Shown: piece after piece, positions 1 to 12,956 of the stretch
Layout: each line of letters begins with the position of its first letter
How positions within the stretch are numbered: the first letter of the stretch is position 1
Origin: Rhodanobacter sp. AS-Z3
GTDB taxonomy: Bacteria > Pseudomonadota > Gammaproteobacteria > Xanthomonadales > Rhodanobacteraceae
Assembly (NCBI RefSeq): GCF_029224025.1
Contig: NZ_CP119392.1
Coordinates: forward strand, 295,501 to 359,500
Direction of reading: 5' to 3'
DNA length: 64,000 nucleotides
Notes under the pieces: generated by a model
The model's input: only the letters and a program-made list of their open reading frames with translations
Told to the model about the DNA's origin: nothing
Databases searched by the model: none
Position numbers and translations under genes: made by a program

Positions 1-35
1 GCCAATTCGTGCTGTGCTGTGGTTTGCTCTGCCAT
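1..35 (-). CDS. 5' end of a divergent gene (partial)
   Basis: Reading leftwards from an ATG at 35, the frame stays open to the window edge and gives MAEQTTAQHEL. It diverges from the chorismatase gene, so the spacer of about 90 bases could hold both promoters. The piece is too short for a family assignment. In Xanthomonas the chorismatase lies in the xanthomonadin pigment cluster, so a pigment-cluster neighbour is possible, but that is context only. The ribosome binding site is weak (a GGAA about 9 bases upstream). Confidence 0.3.
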   Translation of the reverse strand, partial: MAEQTTAQHEL

Positions 36-127
36 GCTCGATTCCGTACGATGATTTCATTGCCTCCCCCCGGTGGCAGTGGGCGCGGAGTGTAACATAG
101 CGGCCTTGTCGTTCCCGGTTGCAAAGC

Positions 128-1120
128 ATGGTTCAAGGATGTGAAAGCCCGCTGATTGACCCGCTCGCGCGTCGCGCGCCGCAGGTGTCCTATCGCGTGA
201 CGCCAACGGCGTCGGTACTCGCTGAAGCGGGCACGCTGGCGGTCTTCGGTTTCGGCCAGGCTGCCCCGCACAGCGATGATCCGCGCTATCTGCGGGTGCC
301 GCTGGAGGCTCTCGACGGCCCCGCGCCGCTGGAGCTGTGGCAAGTCGACGCCACGGTCAGCAGCGGGCAGGACGGCGCACTGCGTTGGTCAGCCGGCGGC
401 GGCTGGCTGTTCGCGGCCATTGAACTCGACGAGGACGAACACGGCGGCGCCACCACCACGGCCCAACTCGCCTATGCGCGCCTGCACCAGTTCGTGGCCT
501 CCCGCAGCGAGCAGCACGTGCTGCGCGTGTGGAATTATCTGGGCGCGATCAACCACGGCGACGGCGATGCCGAGCGTTACAAACACTTTTGTGAAGGCCG
601 CGCCAGCGGCATGGGCGACTTCTTTGCGGAAGGTTTCCCTGCCGCCACGGCAATCGGTCATCTAGGCGAGACGCCGCGACTGCAGGTTTATCTGCTCGCT
701 TGCGACCGACCCGGACAGCGGATTGAAAACCCGCGCCAGGTCAGCGCCTGGTGCTATCCGCGCCAGTACGGCCGCACGCCACCCAGCTTCGCCCGCGCCA
801 TGAGCCTTCCGGGCGGGGATGCACTGGCCATTTCGGGTACCGCGGCGGTGGTCGGCCATGCCTCGGCGCATCAGGACGATCTGGACGCCCAACTCGGCGA
901 AACCATGCTCAACCTCGACGCGCTGCTGGCCAATGCCGGCATGAGCAGCGGTTTCGACAGCCAGTCGCCGCTGAAGGCCTATGTCCGCCATCACGCGGAT
1001 GCGGCACGTGTGCGTGAATTCCTGGACGCGCGACTTCCGGGCGTGCCCGTACTCATGCTGCACGGCGATATCTGCCGCAGCGAACTGCTGTTCGAAATCG
1101 ACGGCTGGCGCTACGCCTGA
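128..1120 (+). CDS. xanB2: XanB2-like chorismatase (chorismate to hydroxybenzoates)
   Basis: A 330-residue protein of the FkbO/Hyg5/XanB2 chorismatase family, which hydrolyses chorismate. XanB2 of Xanthomonas makes 3-hydroxybenzoate (xanthomonadin precursor) and 4-hydroxybenzoate (ubiquinone precursor). Family landmarks seen are RVWNYLGAIN near residue 135, ERYKHFCEGRA just after it, ENPRQVSAWCYPRQYG near 205 and GTAAVVGHASAH near 240. The last resembles the substrate-binding region of the family. There is no signal peptide, so it should be cytoplasmic. The ATG at 128 is preferred to an in-frame TTG at 119, although neither has a clear Shine-Dalgarno. Which of the two products dominates cannot be told from sequence alone. 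Confidence 0.82.
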   Translation: MVQGCESPLIDPLARRAPQVSYRVTPTASVLAEAGTLAVFGFGQAAPHSDDPRYLRVPLEALDGPAPLELWQVDATVSSGQDGALRWSAGGGWLFAAIELDEDEHGGATTTAQLAYARLHQFVASRSEQHVLRVWNYLGAINHGDGDAERYKHFCEGRASGMGDFFAEGFPAATAIGHLGETPRLQVYLLACDRPGQRIENPRQVSAWCYPRQYGRTPPSFARAMSLPGGDALAISGTAAVVGHASAHQDDLDAQLGETMLNLDALLANAGMSSGFDSQSPLKAYVRHHADAARVREFLDARLPGVPVLMLHGDICRSELLFEIDGWRYA

Positions 1121-1138
1121 GAGCGAACAGTGAGTGCG

Positions 1139-1189
1139 GCGAAGTGAGCAAAGAGCAAGTACCCCCTCCTCTCGTTTCTCACTCTTCGC
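1139..1189. repeat. Imperfect inverted repeat between converging genes
   Basis: GCGAAGTGAG at 1139-1148 is nearly complementary to CTCACTCTTCGC at 1178-1189, and the intervening AGCAAG also has a CTTGCT partner at 1191. It sits between the convergent chorismatase and glmU genes and may act as a two-way terminator, but there is no clean U-tract. Confidence 0.35.
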
Positions 1190-1198
1190 TCTTGCTAC

Positions 1199-2569
1199 TC
1201 ATTTCTGCTTCACCGGTCGCTGCCAGCCCTCAAATGTCTGCTGCTTGCCACGCGCCACGGTCAGTTCGCCGTCCGGCGCGTCACGGGTAATCACCGATCC
1301 GGCACCGATGGTGGCTTGCGCACCGATGGTGACGGGTGCGACCAGGGAGCTGTTCGAGCCAATGAAGGCGCCATCACCGATCCGCGTGAGGTGCTTGTTC
1401 ACGCCATCGTAATTGCAGGTGATGGTGCCAGCGCCGATGTTCACGCCACTGCCCACTTCGGTATCACCGAGATAGGTCAGGTGATTGGCCTTGCTGCCCC
1501 GGCCGAGATGGGTCTTCTTGGTCTCAACGAAATTGCCCACGTGGACGCCCGCTTCGAGCTCGGTGCCGGGACGCAGCCGCGCAAACGGGCCAATCGTGCA
1601 CGGCCCATGGGTAACCACGCCCTCCAGGTCACAATGCGATTGCACCACTGTCCCAGCCGCCAGCTGCACGTTCTTCAGGCGGGTGAACGCGCCCACGCGC
1701 ACGTCATCGCCCAGCACCACCGTGCCTTCCAGGATCACGTTGATATCCAGTTCCACGTCGCAGCCGGCGGTGACCGCGCCACGCACGTCGATCCGTGATG
1801 GATCGGCCAGCCGCACGCCATCGGCCAGCAGTGCCTGCGCTGCGCGTTGGCGGTAAGCCGCCTCCAACTCGCAGAGTTGCAGCGGATTGTTGGCACCGGC
1901 CGCCTCGATCGGATCGGCGCATTCGACACTCAACGCAGGTGCATTCTCGTCTGCTGCCATGCGGAAGATATCGGTGAGGTAGTACTCGCCTTGCGCGTTG
2001 TTGCGATCCAGCCGGGCGATCCAGCTGCGCAAGGACTTGGCGGCGGTGACCAGGATGCCGGTATTGACCAGATTCACCGCGCGCTGCACGTCGTCGGCGT
2101 CCTTTTCCTCGACTACCGAACGCACATGGCCGTTGCCGTCGCAGAGCACCCGGCCGTAACCGCGCGGCGCATCCAGGCGCATGGTCAGCAGGCTGAAGCC
2201 GCCTTCGGTGCCCACCAGTTGCTGCAACGTCTCGACCCGGGTCAGCGGCACGTCACCGTAGAGCACCAGCACGCGCGCATCGTCTGGCACGTTGGCCAGC
2301 GCCTGTTCCACCGCGTGGCCGGTACCCAGACGCTCAGCCTGCAATACCCAACGCAGATCAGTCTGCTCGGCAAACGCCGCCTGCACCTGGTCGCCACAAT
2401 GGCCATAGACAATGTGCAGCGCGGCCGGCTGCAGTGCGCGTGCAGCGGCAATCACGTGCGCCAGCAGCGAGCGGCCCGCCAGCGGCATCAATACCTTCGG
2501 GCGATGGGATTTCATCCGCGTCCCGGCACCGGCGGCGAGGATGACGACGTGCAGCGGAGCTGGATTCAT
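1199..2569 (-). CDS. glmU: Bifunctional GlmU (UDP-GlcNAc pyrophosphorylase / GlcN-1-P acetyltransferase)
   Basis: A 456-residue cytoplasmic enzyme that acetylates glucosamine-1-phosphate with acetyl-CoA and then uridylates it to UDP-GlcNAc, the precursor of peptidoglycan, lipid A and the amino sugars used elsewhere in this window. The N-terminal nucleotidyltransferase domain starts with [11 protein letters not shown] (residues 11-21). The C-terminal half is a left-handed beta-helix with hexapeptide repeats and the acetyltransferase stretch [19 protein letters not shown] followed by TCNYDG. Length equals the usual size (about 455). Start ATG at 2569. In many gammaproteobacteria glmU sits next to the atp operon, as it does here, with one lipoprotein gene between. 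Confidence 0.97.
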   Translation of the reverse strand: MNPAPLHVVILAAGAGTRMKSHRPKVLMPLAGRSLLAHVIAAARALQPAALHIVYGHCGDQVQAAFAEQTDLRWVLQAERLGTGHAVEQALANVPDDARVLVLYGDVPLTRVETLQQLVGTEGGFSLLTMRLDAPRGYGRVLCDGNGHVRSVVEEKDADDVQRAVNLVNTGILVTAAKSLRSWIARLDRNNAQGEYYLTDIFRMAADENAPALSVECADPIEAAGANNPLQLCELEAAYRQRAAQALLADGVRLADPSRIDVRGAVTAGCDVELDINVILEGTVVLGDDVRVGAFTRLKNVQLAAGTVVQSHCDLEGVVTHGPCTIGPFARLRPGTELEAGVHVGNFVETKKTHLGRGSKANHLTYLGDTEVGSGVNIGAGTITCNYDGVNKHLTRIGDGAFIGSNSSLVAPVTIGAQATIGAGSVITRDAPDGELTVARGKQQTFEGWQRPVKQK

Positions 2570-2641
2570 GGGTGTCGACCCTGACGTGTTTCAATCAAAA
2601 AGCATAGCAGCCGGCTCGGCCTTGGCGCAGGCCAATCAGCC

Positions 2642-3178
2642 TCAGGACTTTGCCGCCGCAGCGGAAACCGTGGATTTCCCGGCGTGGCATTCGAAGCGAA
2701 ATACATAGGTCAGGCTGAACGGCCGAGTCTCGCTATCCACGACATGCGTATTGCCGTCGGCATCGGCGGCCCAATGGTTGATCTGCAGTGGACTGAATTG
2801 CCATTGCAGCGCGGCTGCGCGCACGGCGCTGATGAAGCCCTGTCGGGCAGGGTCGGCTTGCGCCTCGTCAGCAATCCGCACGTCGGAGACCGCACCCTTT
2901 ACGTCCACGACCAGCAAGGCCGATATCTCCGCAGGTGGCGGACAGCTGGCCAACTGGGCGGGCGGATACACCGGGCTGACGCGCTGGAACGGCGTGGCAC
3001 CGCTGGAGACTTCACCCAGCGCCAGCTGATAACGCGCGGTACCGGGCGGCACTTCCATGCGCCAGGATGCATCGCCGATGGCAGGCGGTGGGGGTTGGGG
3101 CCGGCTGGTGGCGCAACCGCCAAGACTCAGCAGGATCGCCGCACTGGCGTATCGCAACACTGGCCCCGATCTACGCAT
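2642..3178 (-). CDS. Lipoprotein with TonB C-terminal-like domain
   Basis: A 178-residue protein with a lipoprotein signal: a basic start, a hydrophobic stretch and the lipobox LGGC at about residues 19-22, so it should be lipid-anchored in the envelope. After a proline-rich linker, residues 60-170 show the pattern of the TonB C-terminal fold: VSPVYPPAQL, then a beta strand LLVVDVKGAVSDVRI and an AALQWQFSPL segment. Many proteobacterial lipoproteins carry this domain without a known job. It lies between atpC and glmU on the same strand and may be read with either. Function unknown. Confidence 0.75.
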   Translation of the reverse strand: MRRSGPVLRYASAAILLSLGGCATSRPQPPPPAIGDASWRMEVPPGTARYQLALGEVSSGATPFQRVSPVYPPAQLASCPPPAEISALLVVDVKGAVSDVRIADEAQADPARQGFISAVRAAALQWQFSPLQINHWAADADGNTHVVDSETRPFSLTYVFRFECHAGKSTVSAAAAKS

Positions 3179-3223
3179 CGCACTTTCCCTGTCGTCGACA
3201 TGCGTTCATCGTGCCGACACAAG

Positions 3224-3246
3224 AACGCCGGCACAAGGCCGGCGTT
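3224..3246 (-). terminator. Hairpin after atpC
   Basis: A perfect 9-bp stem, AACGCCGGC and GCCGGCGTT, with a 5-base loop lies about 90 bases beyond the atpC stop codon and before the lipoprotein start. On the minus strand it is followed by CTTGTG rather than a full U-run, so termination may be partial. Confidence 0.5.
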
Positions 3247-3333
3247 GAATGACTGGGACACACAGCGGCGGTTCGTTCGAAGAGGCCGCAGCAAGACCGC
3301 GCAGACCGCTGCAAACGAACGCGCGTCAGCTAC

Positions 3334-3759
3334 TCAGTGCTTGAGGTTCTTGCGCAGACGCTCCAGCGCCTGCAGCTGGGTCATTGCCTGCGCCAGCTTG
3401 AGCTGGGCTTCGGCAATATCCATCGCATCGGTACGATTGGCCAGCGCGTCCTCGGCTTCCTTCTTGGCCGCCTGCGCGGCAGCTTCGTCGAGATCGGAGG
3501 CGCGCGCAGCGGTATCCGCCAGCACGGTGATCACCTGCGGCTGCACTTCCAGAATGCCGCCGGATACCCAGAACTGCTGACGCTCGCCACCGTCCAGCAG
3601 CACGTCGACGTGACCGGGCTTGAGACGGGTGATCAGCGGTGCGTGGCGCGGCGTGATGCCGAGCTCACCGAGTTCGCCGGTGGCAACCACCATCGTGGCG
3701 TCGCCGGAGAAGATTTCGGCTTCGGCGCTGACAATGTCGACGCGAATGGTTTGAGTCAT
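3334..3759 (-). CDS. atpC: ATP synthase F1 epsilon subunit
   Basis: A 141-residue epsilon subunit, last gene of the atp operon. The N-terminal beta-sandwich contains the family motifs [15 protein letters not shown] (about residues 27-41) and [12 protein letters not shown] (about 62-73). The C-terminal third is the two-helix hairpin, rich in Ala, Glu and Leu (from [18 protein letters not shown] onward), that regulates ATPase activity. Epsilon forms the central stalk with gamma and inhibits ATP hydrolysis at the cytoplasmic face of the membrane. Start ATG at 3759. It is separated from atpD by about 140 bases containing a structured repeat. Confidence 0.97.
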   Translation of the reverse strand: MTQTIRVDIVSAEAEIFSGDATMVVATGELGELGITPRHAPLITRLKPGHVDVLLDGGERQQFWVSGGILEVQPQVITVLADTAARASDLDEAAAQAAKKEAEDALANRTDAMDIAEAQLKLAQAMTQLQALERLRKNLKH

Positions 3760-3765
3760 GGGGCT

Positions 3766-3897
3766 TGTCTCGCTTTGCTCGACGGGAATCCCGCAAGGGG
3801 ACTACCTTGCGGTCGCAGGGAACAGGTAACAGGGAATCAAGAGCCGGGGAGCCGAAGCAACGCTGCTTTTGTACCCTGTTCCCCGCTCCCGCTTCTA
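3766..3897 (-). repeat. Structured repeat element in the atpD-atpC spacer
   Basis: The spacer holds a hairpin CCGCAAGG...CCTTGCGG (about 3791-3812). It also has a purine-rich block with GGGAACAGG and AACAGGGAA (about 3818-3837) that is complementary to CCCTGTTCCCC (about 3874-3884). The leading GTCTCGCTTTGCTC recurs, with small changes, after the atpG start codon near 6316. It is a member of the same set of intergenic palindromes as the elements at 6318-6428 and 8015-8190. Confidence 0.6.
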
Positions 3898-3901
3898 TGA
3901 A

Positions 3902-6312
<2,411 letters not shown>

Positions 6313-6317
6313 CTAGT

Positions 6318-6428
6318 CTCGCTCGCTTTGCTCACTTCGGGGAACGGGGAACGGGAAACGGGGAACGGAAAGATCAGGTGCGGAACGGGCTTGCTGTTGT
6401 TCCCAGTCCCTGTTCCCCGTTCCCGGCT
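6318..6428 (-). repeat. GGGAAC-rich palindromic element in the atpA-atpG spacer
   Basis: A purine block made of repeated GGGGAAC units (6339-6368) faces a complementary pyrimidine block, CCCTGTTCCCCGTTCCC (about 6407-6423), so the whole spacer can fold into one long hairpin. Similar GGGAA(C/T)-type intergenic palindromes are widespread in Xanthomonadaceae genomes. Its role inside the operon is unknown; it may affect mRNA processing or stability. Confidence 0.6.
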
Positions 6429-7979
<1,551 letters not shown>

Positions 7980-8014
7980 GGTCATCGATCCCGAAATTAA
8001 AGTCTTTTTCAAGA

Positions 8015-8190
8015 GTCCGACCATGGATGGTCGGGTTTTGCTCTTCGCGAAACGGACTTCGCGTGAAACCAAATTGTCCGGCCCGGATGGCCGGTCTTGC
8101 TCTTCGCGAGATGGACCTCGCGTCTAACTAATCTGTCCGGCCATGGATGGCCGGTTTTTGCTCTTCGCGAAATGGACTTCGCGTAAATCT
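8015..8190 (-). repeat. Three tandem double-hairpin units in the atpH-atpA spacer
   Basis: Three direct repeats of about 60 bases start at 8015, 8076 and 8135. Each has stem A (CCGACCA/TGGTCGG in copy 1, CCGGCCA/TGGCCGG in copy 3, one mismatch in copy 2), the linker TTTTGCTCTT (TCTTGCTCTT in copy 2), and stem B (CGCGAA/TTCGCG in copies 1 and 3, CGCGAG/CTCGCG in copy 2). Differences between copies are compensated on the other arm of both stems, so pairing is preserved. The array ends directly at the atpH stop codon. Confidence 0.85.
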
Positions 8191-8724
8191 TTAGTGGCTG
8201 AGGGCGCCGGCCAGCTGCGCGAGACGTCCGCGCGCCGAACCGTCGATCACTTCCGTGCCGGTATCAATCACCACGCCGGCCAGCAGCGAGGCATCGACCG
8301 TGGTTTCCAGTTCGATCTCACGCTTGAAACGGCGCTTCAACGAAGCCTTCAACTGCTCGGACTGCGCCGGATCCAGAGTCATCGCGCTGGTCACCTTGAC
8401 CAGCAGCTGCGACTCGGATTCGCGCTTGAGCATTTCGAACAACTCCGCCACTTCCGGCAACAGAGCCAGACGACGCTGCTCGGCCATCTCGGTCAGGAAC
8501 TGGCCGAATGGCGCATCGACGGTCACACCGGCCGGCAGATGCAAGGCCACCAGCTGAGCGGGCAGCACCCGCGGGTCGTTACCGAGACCGGCGACGAGCG
8601 CATCGCCTGCCACCGCCGCCGCAAACGCCAGCGACTGCGACCACGAAGCCAGCGTACCGGCCGCATGCGCCACTTCAAACGCGGCGCGGGCGTACGGACG
8701 GGCGAGAGTGATTGCCTGTGCCAT
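8191..8724 (-). CDS. atpH: ATP synthase F1 delta subunit
   Basis: A 177-residue delta subunit of the peripheral stalk (OSCP-like), linking the F1 head to the b-subunit dimer. The N-terminal helical domain begins AQAITLARPYARAAFEVA, the typical start of the family. The C-terminal part holds TSAMTLDPAQSEQLKASL and LLAGVVIDTGTEVIDGSARGRL, which match the conserved GG(I/V)xxxxGDxxxDxS-type signature. Start ATG at 8724, three bases after the atpF stop. Length is normal. Confidence 0.96.
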   Translation of the reverse strand: MAQAITLARPYARAAFEVAHAAGTLASWSQSLAFAAAVAGDALVAGLGNDPRVLPAQLVALHLPAGVTVDAPFGQFLTEMAEQRRLALLPEVAELFEMLKRESESQLLVKVTSAMTLDPAQSEQLKASLKRRFKREIELETTVDASLLAGVVIDTGTEVIDGSARGRLAQLAGALSH

Positions 8725-8727
8725 GGA

Positions 8728-9198
8728 TCAGAGACCTGCGGCGAGCTGGTCGAGCAAGGCCTTGTGCGTCGAGGCATCTACCTCGCGCTGCACGATCTTG
8801 CTGGCACCCTGCACGGCCAGCGCACTCACCTGCTCGCGCAGCTGGTCACGAGCACGCTGCGCCATCGAGGCGATATCGTCCTGCGCCGCAGCCTTCAGCC
8901 GGTTGATCTCGCTGACCGCTTCGCCACGGGCCTTGTCGATGATCTGATTGGCCTGTTGCTGAGCCTTGTCGATGATCTCCGAAGCCTGCAGGCGAGCCTG
9001 CTTGATTTCGCCAGCCACCTTTACGTCCGCGCTCTTCAGCTCGGCATGGGCGCGCTCGGCGGCATTCAGGCCTTCGGCGATCTTGACCTGGCGGTCTTCA
9101 ATGGCCTTGTTGATGTGCGGCCAGATGAAGTGGACGCTGAACCAGATCAGGATGGCGAACGAAATCATTTCGCCAATCAGAGTGCCGTTGGGAAGCAT
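8728..9198 (-). CDS. atpF: ATP synthase F0 b subunit
   Basis: A 156-residue b subunit with one N-terminal membrane helix (about residues 6-26, [20 protein letters not shown]). A long charged amphipathic helix follows, rich in Ala, Glu, Lys and Gln, that dimerises to form the stator stalk. The family sequence FxWPxIxxAIEDRQxKIAxGL is visible just after the membrane helix. The open frame has 15 extra codons upstream; the ATG at 9198 ([11 protein letters not shown]) matches family starts. It lies about 100 bases after atpE. Confidence 0.97.
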   Translation of the reverse strand: MLPNGTLIGEMISFAILIWFSVHFIWPHINKAIEDRQVKIAEGLNAAERAHAELKSADVKVAGEIKQARLQASEIIDKAQQQANQIIDKARGEAVSEINRLKAAAQDDIASMAQRARDQLREQVSALAVQGASKIVQREVDASTHKALLDQLAAGL

Positions 9199-9300
9199 CG
9201 CTGCGTTACCTGTAAATGCGGAACAAGACAAACGCGGGTACAAAAGACCCGCGCCAGATACGCGATGACGCCTTTGCGGACGCCATCGCGAAGTTGTTTC

Positions 9301-9612
<312 letters not shown>

Positions 9613-9662
9613 TCAAACTGGAATAGATAAAACGGTTGCAACAGGTGATTCGAGTACGCCGA

Positions 9663-10484
<822 letters not shown>

Positions 10485-10850
10485 TCAACCCTTGAATCTG
10501 AACGCCAGCAGATAAACCGCGTAAGCCGCCGCCAACCCCGTAATGGCGGCCAGCGGTGGCAACTTGAGTTGGAACAGGATCACGACCAAGCCCCCGACGA
10601 TCACGATCCATTTCAGGAGCACGCCCGTCAGCAACCGGCCAAACGCCTGGCCCGCGCCTGTCACGCCGCTGAAGAATCGCGCCGACATCAGCGCGGTACC
10701 CAGCGCCACCATCGTCGCGCCCGCAGCAGCCGAAACCGCTTCACGCGGCCCCAGTGCGAGAAACACGAGACCTACCAGCAACGCCACCAGCAACTGCAGC
10801 AGAACAATGCGCAGCGCGATGCGTCGACCAGAGGCAAGACTGTTAAGCAA
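10485..10850 (-). CDS. atpI: ATP synthase assembly protein AtpI (TTG start)
   Basis: A 121-residue membrane protein with four hydrophobic segments, the first gene of the operon and involved in c-ring assembly and Mg2+ handling in other bacteria. A longer frame runs upstream to 10985, but its N-terminus does not resemble AtpI and crosses the probable promoter. The start chosen is TTG at 10850 (LLNSLASGRR...), which has GGAGAAG about seven bases upstream and gives the usual family length. Landmarks are LGPREAVSAAAGATMVALGTA and LLKWIVIVGGLVVIL. Confidence 0.88.
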   Translation of the reverse strand: MLNSLASGRRIALRIVLLQLLVALLVGLVFLALGPREAVSAAAGATMVALGTALMSARFFSGVTGAGQAFGRLLTGVLLKWIVIVGGLVVILFQLKLPPLAAITGLAAAYAVYLLAFRFKG

Positions 10851-10919
10851 CGTAGCTTCTCCGCGCGGCCTGCACCAGGCGGCACCGAAACAGCTGCGGG
10901 CCACTATCCAATCCGTAAA

Positions 10920-10949
10920 AGTATAGCAGTTGCAAAGTTGCGGGGACAA
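10920..10949 (-). promoter_or_regulatory. Predicted sigma-70 promoter of the atp operon
   Basis: On the minus strand TTGTCC (10949-10944) is followed, 18 bases on, by TATACT (10925-10920), preceded by TGC to give an extended -10 element. It lies 70 bases upstream of the atpI TTG start. This supports a short atpI rather than the longer open frame, which would start upstream of the promoter. Confidence 0.6.
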
Positions 10950-11049
10950 GCCGCAAAAGCTGCGACATCGTGTCCAGGGAGACACTTAACGTATTGAAAT
11001 GTGAGCCGGTCCGGTGCGAGACCACTATTTCTTTCGACGCCATATACAA

Positions 11050-11078
11050 GCAGGGCCGAACACGAAGTCCGGCCCTGC
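11050..11078 (-). terminator. Hairpin after the phasin gene
   Basis: GCAGGGCC (11050-11057) and GGCCCTGC (11071-11078) form a GC-rich stem about 35 bases beyond the phasin stop codon. On the minus strand it is followed by TTGTAT, a weak U-tract. It would separate the phasin transcript from the atp promoter. Confidence 0.6.
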
Positions 11079-11111
11079 TCACGTCACGTGAAACGCAACG
11101 ATGCCGCTTGA

Positions 11112-11498
11112 TTACTTGGCGGCAGCCTTCTTGGCGGCCACCGGCGTGGCAACCGCGTCATTGGCAGCCTGACGCTGTTCCTGCACGAGCGCATTCAGCG
11201 ACTCGGTGGTCTTCTGGGTCACCGCAATCACTTCCTGCGACACGGCCACAGCACGCTCGGCGTTCTCGCGGCTCAGGCTGCTGCCCTTCTCCCACAAGGT
11301 ACGCAGACCGTCCATGTCACGGGTTTCCATCGCGTCGGCGACGAACTGGGCGGAGATCCTGGACTGCTCCTCGAGCGCCTTGAGCTGCAGCTCGGCGACC
11401 GTCTCCAGACCCTTCAAGGCCAGCGACTGCGCCTTGAACGCGCTATCGGAGAACTGCTTGGTGAAAGCGAAAAGCTGGTTGTTGAATTGCTGAGTCAT
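11112..11498 (-). CDS. Phasin family protein
   Basis: A 128-residue, mostly helical protein with the phasin pattern: an N-terminal FAFTKQFSDSAFKAQSLALKG, a central ELQLKALEEQSRISAQFVADAMETRDMDG, and an Ala/Lys-rich tail (VAAKKAAAK). Phasins coat polyhydroxyalkanoate granules, but small phasins also occur in bacteria of this order without obvious polyester genes nearby, and none is seen here. Start ATG at 11498 with a GAGGA about nine bases upstream. It appears to be a single-gene unit with its own terminator. Its exact role is open. Confidence 0.82.
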   Translation of the reverse strand: MTQQFNNQLFAFTKQFSDSAFKAQSLALKGLETVAELQLKALEEQSRISAQFVADAMETRDMDGLRTLWEKGSSLSRENAERAVAVSQEVIAVTQKTTESLNALVQEQRQAANDAVATPVAAKKAAAK

Positions 11499-11777
11499 GG
11501 CTTTGTCCTCGTTGAGGATGGGGTAGTGGCAGGAACTTTACCAAGAACTTTGCTGCAGTGCAATATATATTTTGATCGGCAGGCAAGCCATTGCGGAAAT
11601 ATTCATCAAAAACTATCGCTTGCCGCTGCGACAGGGCGAATTGCGCCGCGTCAAAGAGCCTCGAGCCAAGGGGTAGATCGCCGCCCGGCCGCGCTAGTTG
11701 CCGCGCCTTCCGCGGCACCGCGCACTGCCGGGCCAGCGCAGCTCCAGCCACGGCGGGCCCGCGGTGCACCGGCCGCC

Positions 11778-12401
11778 TCAGTGGCCGGCAAACGCTCGGC
11801 CCAGGAAATCCGGCACCTTGGCAGCACTTTGCCGGTTGATCGCCTCAAGCAGACTCGGCGCAATCGCCTGGCAGCGGTAACGACGCTGCATGGATTCCCC
11901 GATATGCAACAACAAGCGGGTAGACACTTCGGCATCGGCCTCGGCTCGGTGAGCCGCACCGCGATAGCTGATGTTCAAGGCGTGCGCCAACTCACCCAAT
12001 TTGTAGCTACCCCGCCCCGGCAACATTCGGCGCGCCAGTTTCAGCGAGCAGATCAAACCACGATGACGCGGCGACAAACCCAGTCGCTCGCTCTCGGCCA
12101 GCAAGAACCTGGCATCGAAGCCGGCGTTGTGCGCCGCCAGCGCATCGTCACCGATAAAATCCAGCAACTGGGGCAACACTTGAGCGACGGCCGGCGCGCC
12201 ATCGATCATCCGCTGCGAGATGCCTGTCAACGCGGTGATGAAGGAGGGAATGCGCACACCACAATTGACCAGCGTCACATAGCGCTCGGCCACCACCCCG
12301 CCGACAATCCGCAACGCTGCCACTTCAGTGATGCGATCGCCCGCCACCGGGCTGAGGCCGGTGGTCTCGAAGTCGAGCATCACAATCGGTTGGTCGAACA
12401 A
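11778..12401 (-). CDS. DnaQ-like 3'-5' exonuclease
   Basis: A 207-residue DEDDh exonuclease. ExoI motif DFETTG is at about residues 10-15, ExoII is HNAGFDARFLL near residue 91, and ExoIII is HRAEADA near residue 151, giving the four acidic residues and the general-base His of the DnaQ fold. It lacks the beta-clamp and polymerase-binding extensions of replicative DnaQ, so a repair or RNA-processing role is more likely. The start is TTG at 12401 with AGGGG six bases upstream; an internal ATG at residue 8 is the alternative but would cut close to motif I. Confidence 0.85.
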   Translation of the reverse strand: MFDQPIVMLDFETTGLSPVAGDRITEVAALRIVGGVVAERYVTLVNCGVRIPSFITALTGISQRMIDGAPAVAQVLPQLLDFIGDDALAAHNAGFDARFLLAESERLGLSPRHRGLICSLKLARRMLPGRGSYKLGELAHALNISYRGAAHRAEADAEVSTRLLLHIGESMQRRYRCQAIAPSLLEAINRQSAAKVPDFLGRAFAGH

Positions 12402-12493
12402 GGCAGACCCCTGAGGGTGCGGCGGACAAGACGTCGCAAAGGTGCGGCGATACGACGAAGCAGCTCAGCCGGCGCAATCCACCACGCCGCTTC

Positions 12494-12850
12494 CTACGCT
12501 CCGCGGTAGCGACAGCCCGACGTGCAGGTTTCATGCACCACCACTTCAGACAGCAGTGGCAGCGCCGGCTTCAGCCGATCCCAGATCCACACCGCCAATC
12601 GCTCGCTGGTGGGATTTTCCAGCCCGTCAATGTCATTGAGGTAGTGATGGTCCAGCTGATCGTAGATCGGCTGAAACACTGCCTTTACATCGCCGAAATC
12701 CATCACCCAACCCGACTCCGCACCGATATCGCCAGTCAGATGCAGCTCGACCCGGAACGAATGCCCATGCAGGCGCGCGCACTTGTGGCCTTCCGGCACG
12801 TTCGGCAGCCGATGGGCGGCTTCCAGAGTAAATATCTTGAATATCTGCAT
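12494..12850 (-). CDS. queD: 6-carboxy-tetrahydropterin synthase (QueD)
   Basis: A 118-residue member of the PTPS/QueD family that converts dihydroneopterin triphosphate to 6-carboxytetrahydropterin in queuosine biosynthesis. Zinc ligands His13, His28 and His30 are present (EAAHRL, LHGHS) together with catalytic Cys24 in [10 protein letters not shown]. The downstream motifs [16 protein letters not shown] and NPTSERLA are typical, and the C-terminal [10 protein letters not shown] is the QueD form. Start ATG at 12850. It follows the exonuclease gene's direction with a spacer of about 90 bases between them. Confidence 0.93.
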   Translation of the reverse strand: MQIFKIFTLEAAHRLPNVPEGHKCARLHGHSFRVELHLTGDIGAESGWVMDFGDVKAVFQPIYDQLDHHYLNDIDGLENPTSERLAVWIWDRLKPALPLLSEVVVHETCTSGCRYRGA

Positions 12851-12956
12851 GACGACATTCTACCGGATGCACCGGGTTGGCCGGCATCATCGCACTGGCG
12901 CGAGCGAGACATGGCTCGCCAGCACTGACTGTCCTCATCGCGAACAACTCACGCGA

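Noticed and set aside
11443..11769. 108-codon minus-strand frame in the phasin-exonuclease spacer
   Set aside because: It overlaps the phasin start in another frame and has no family features.
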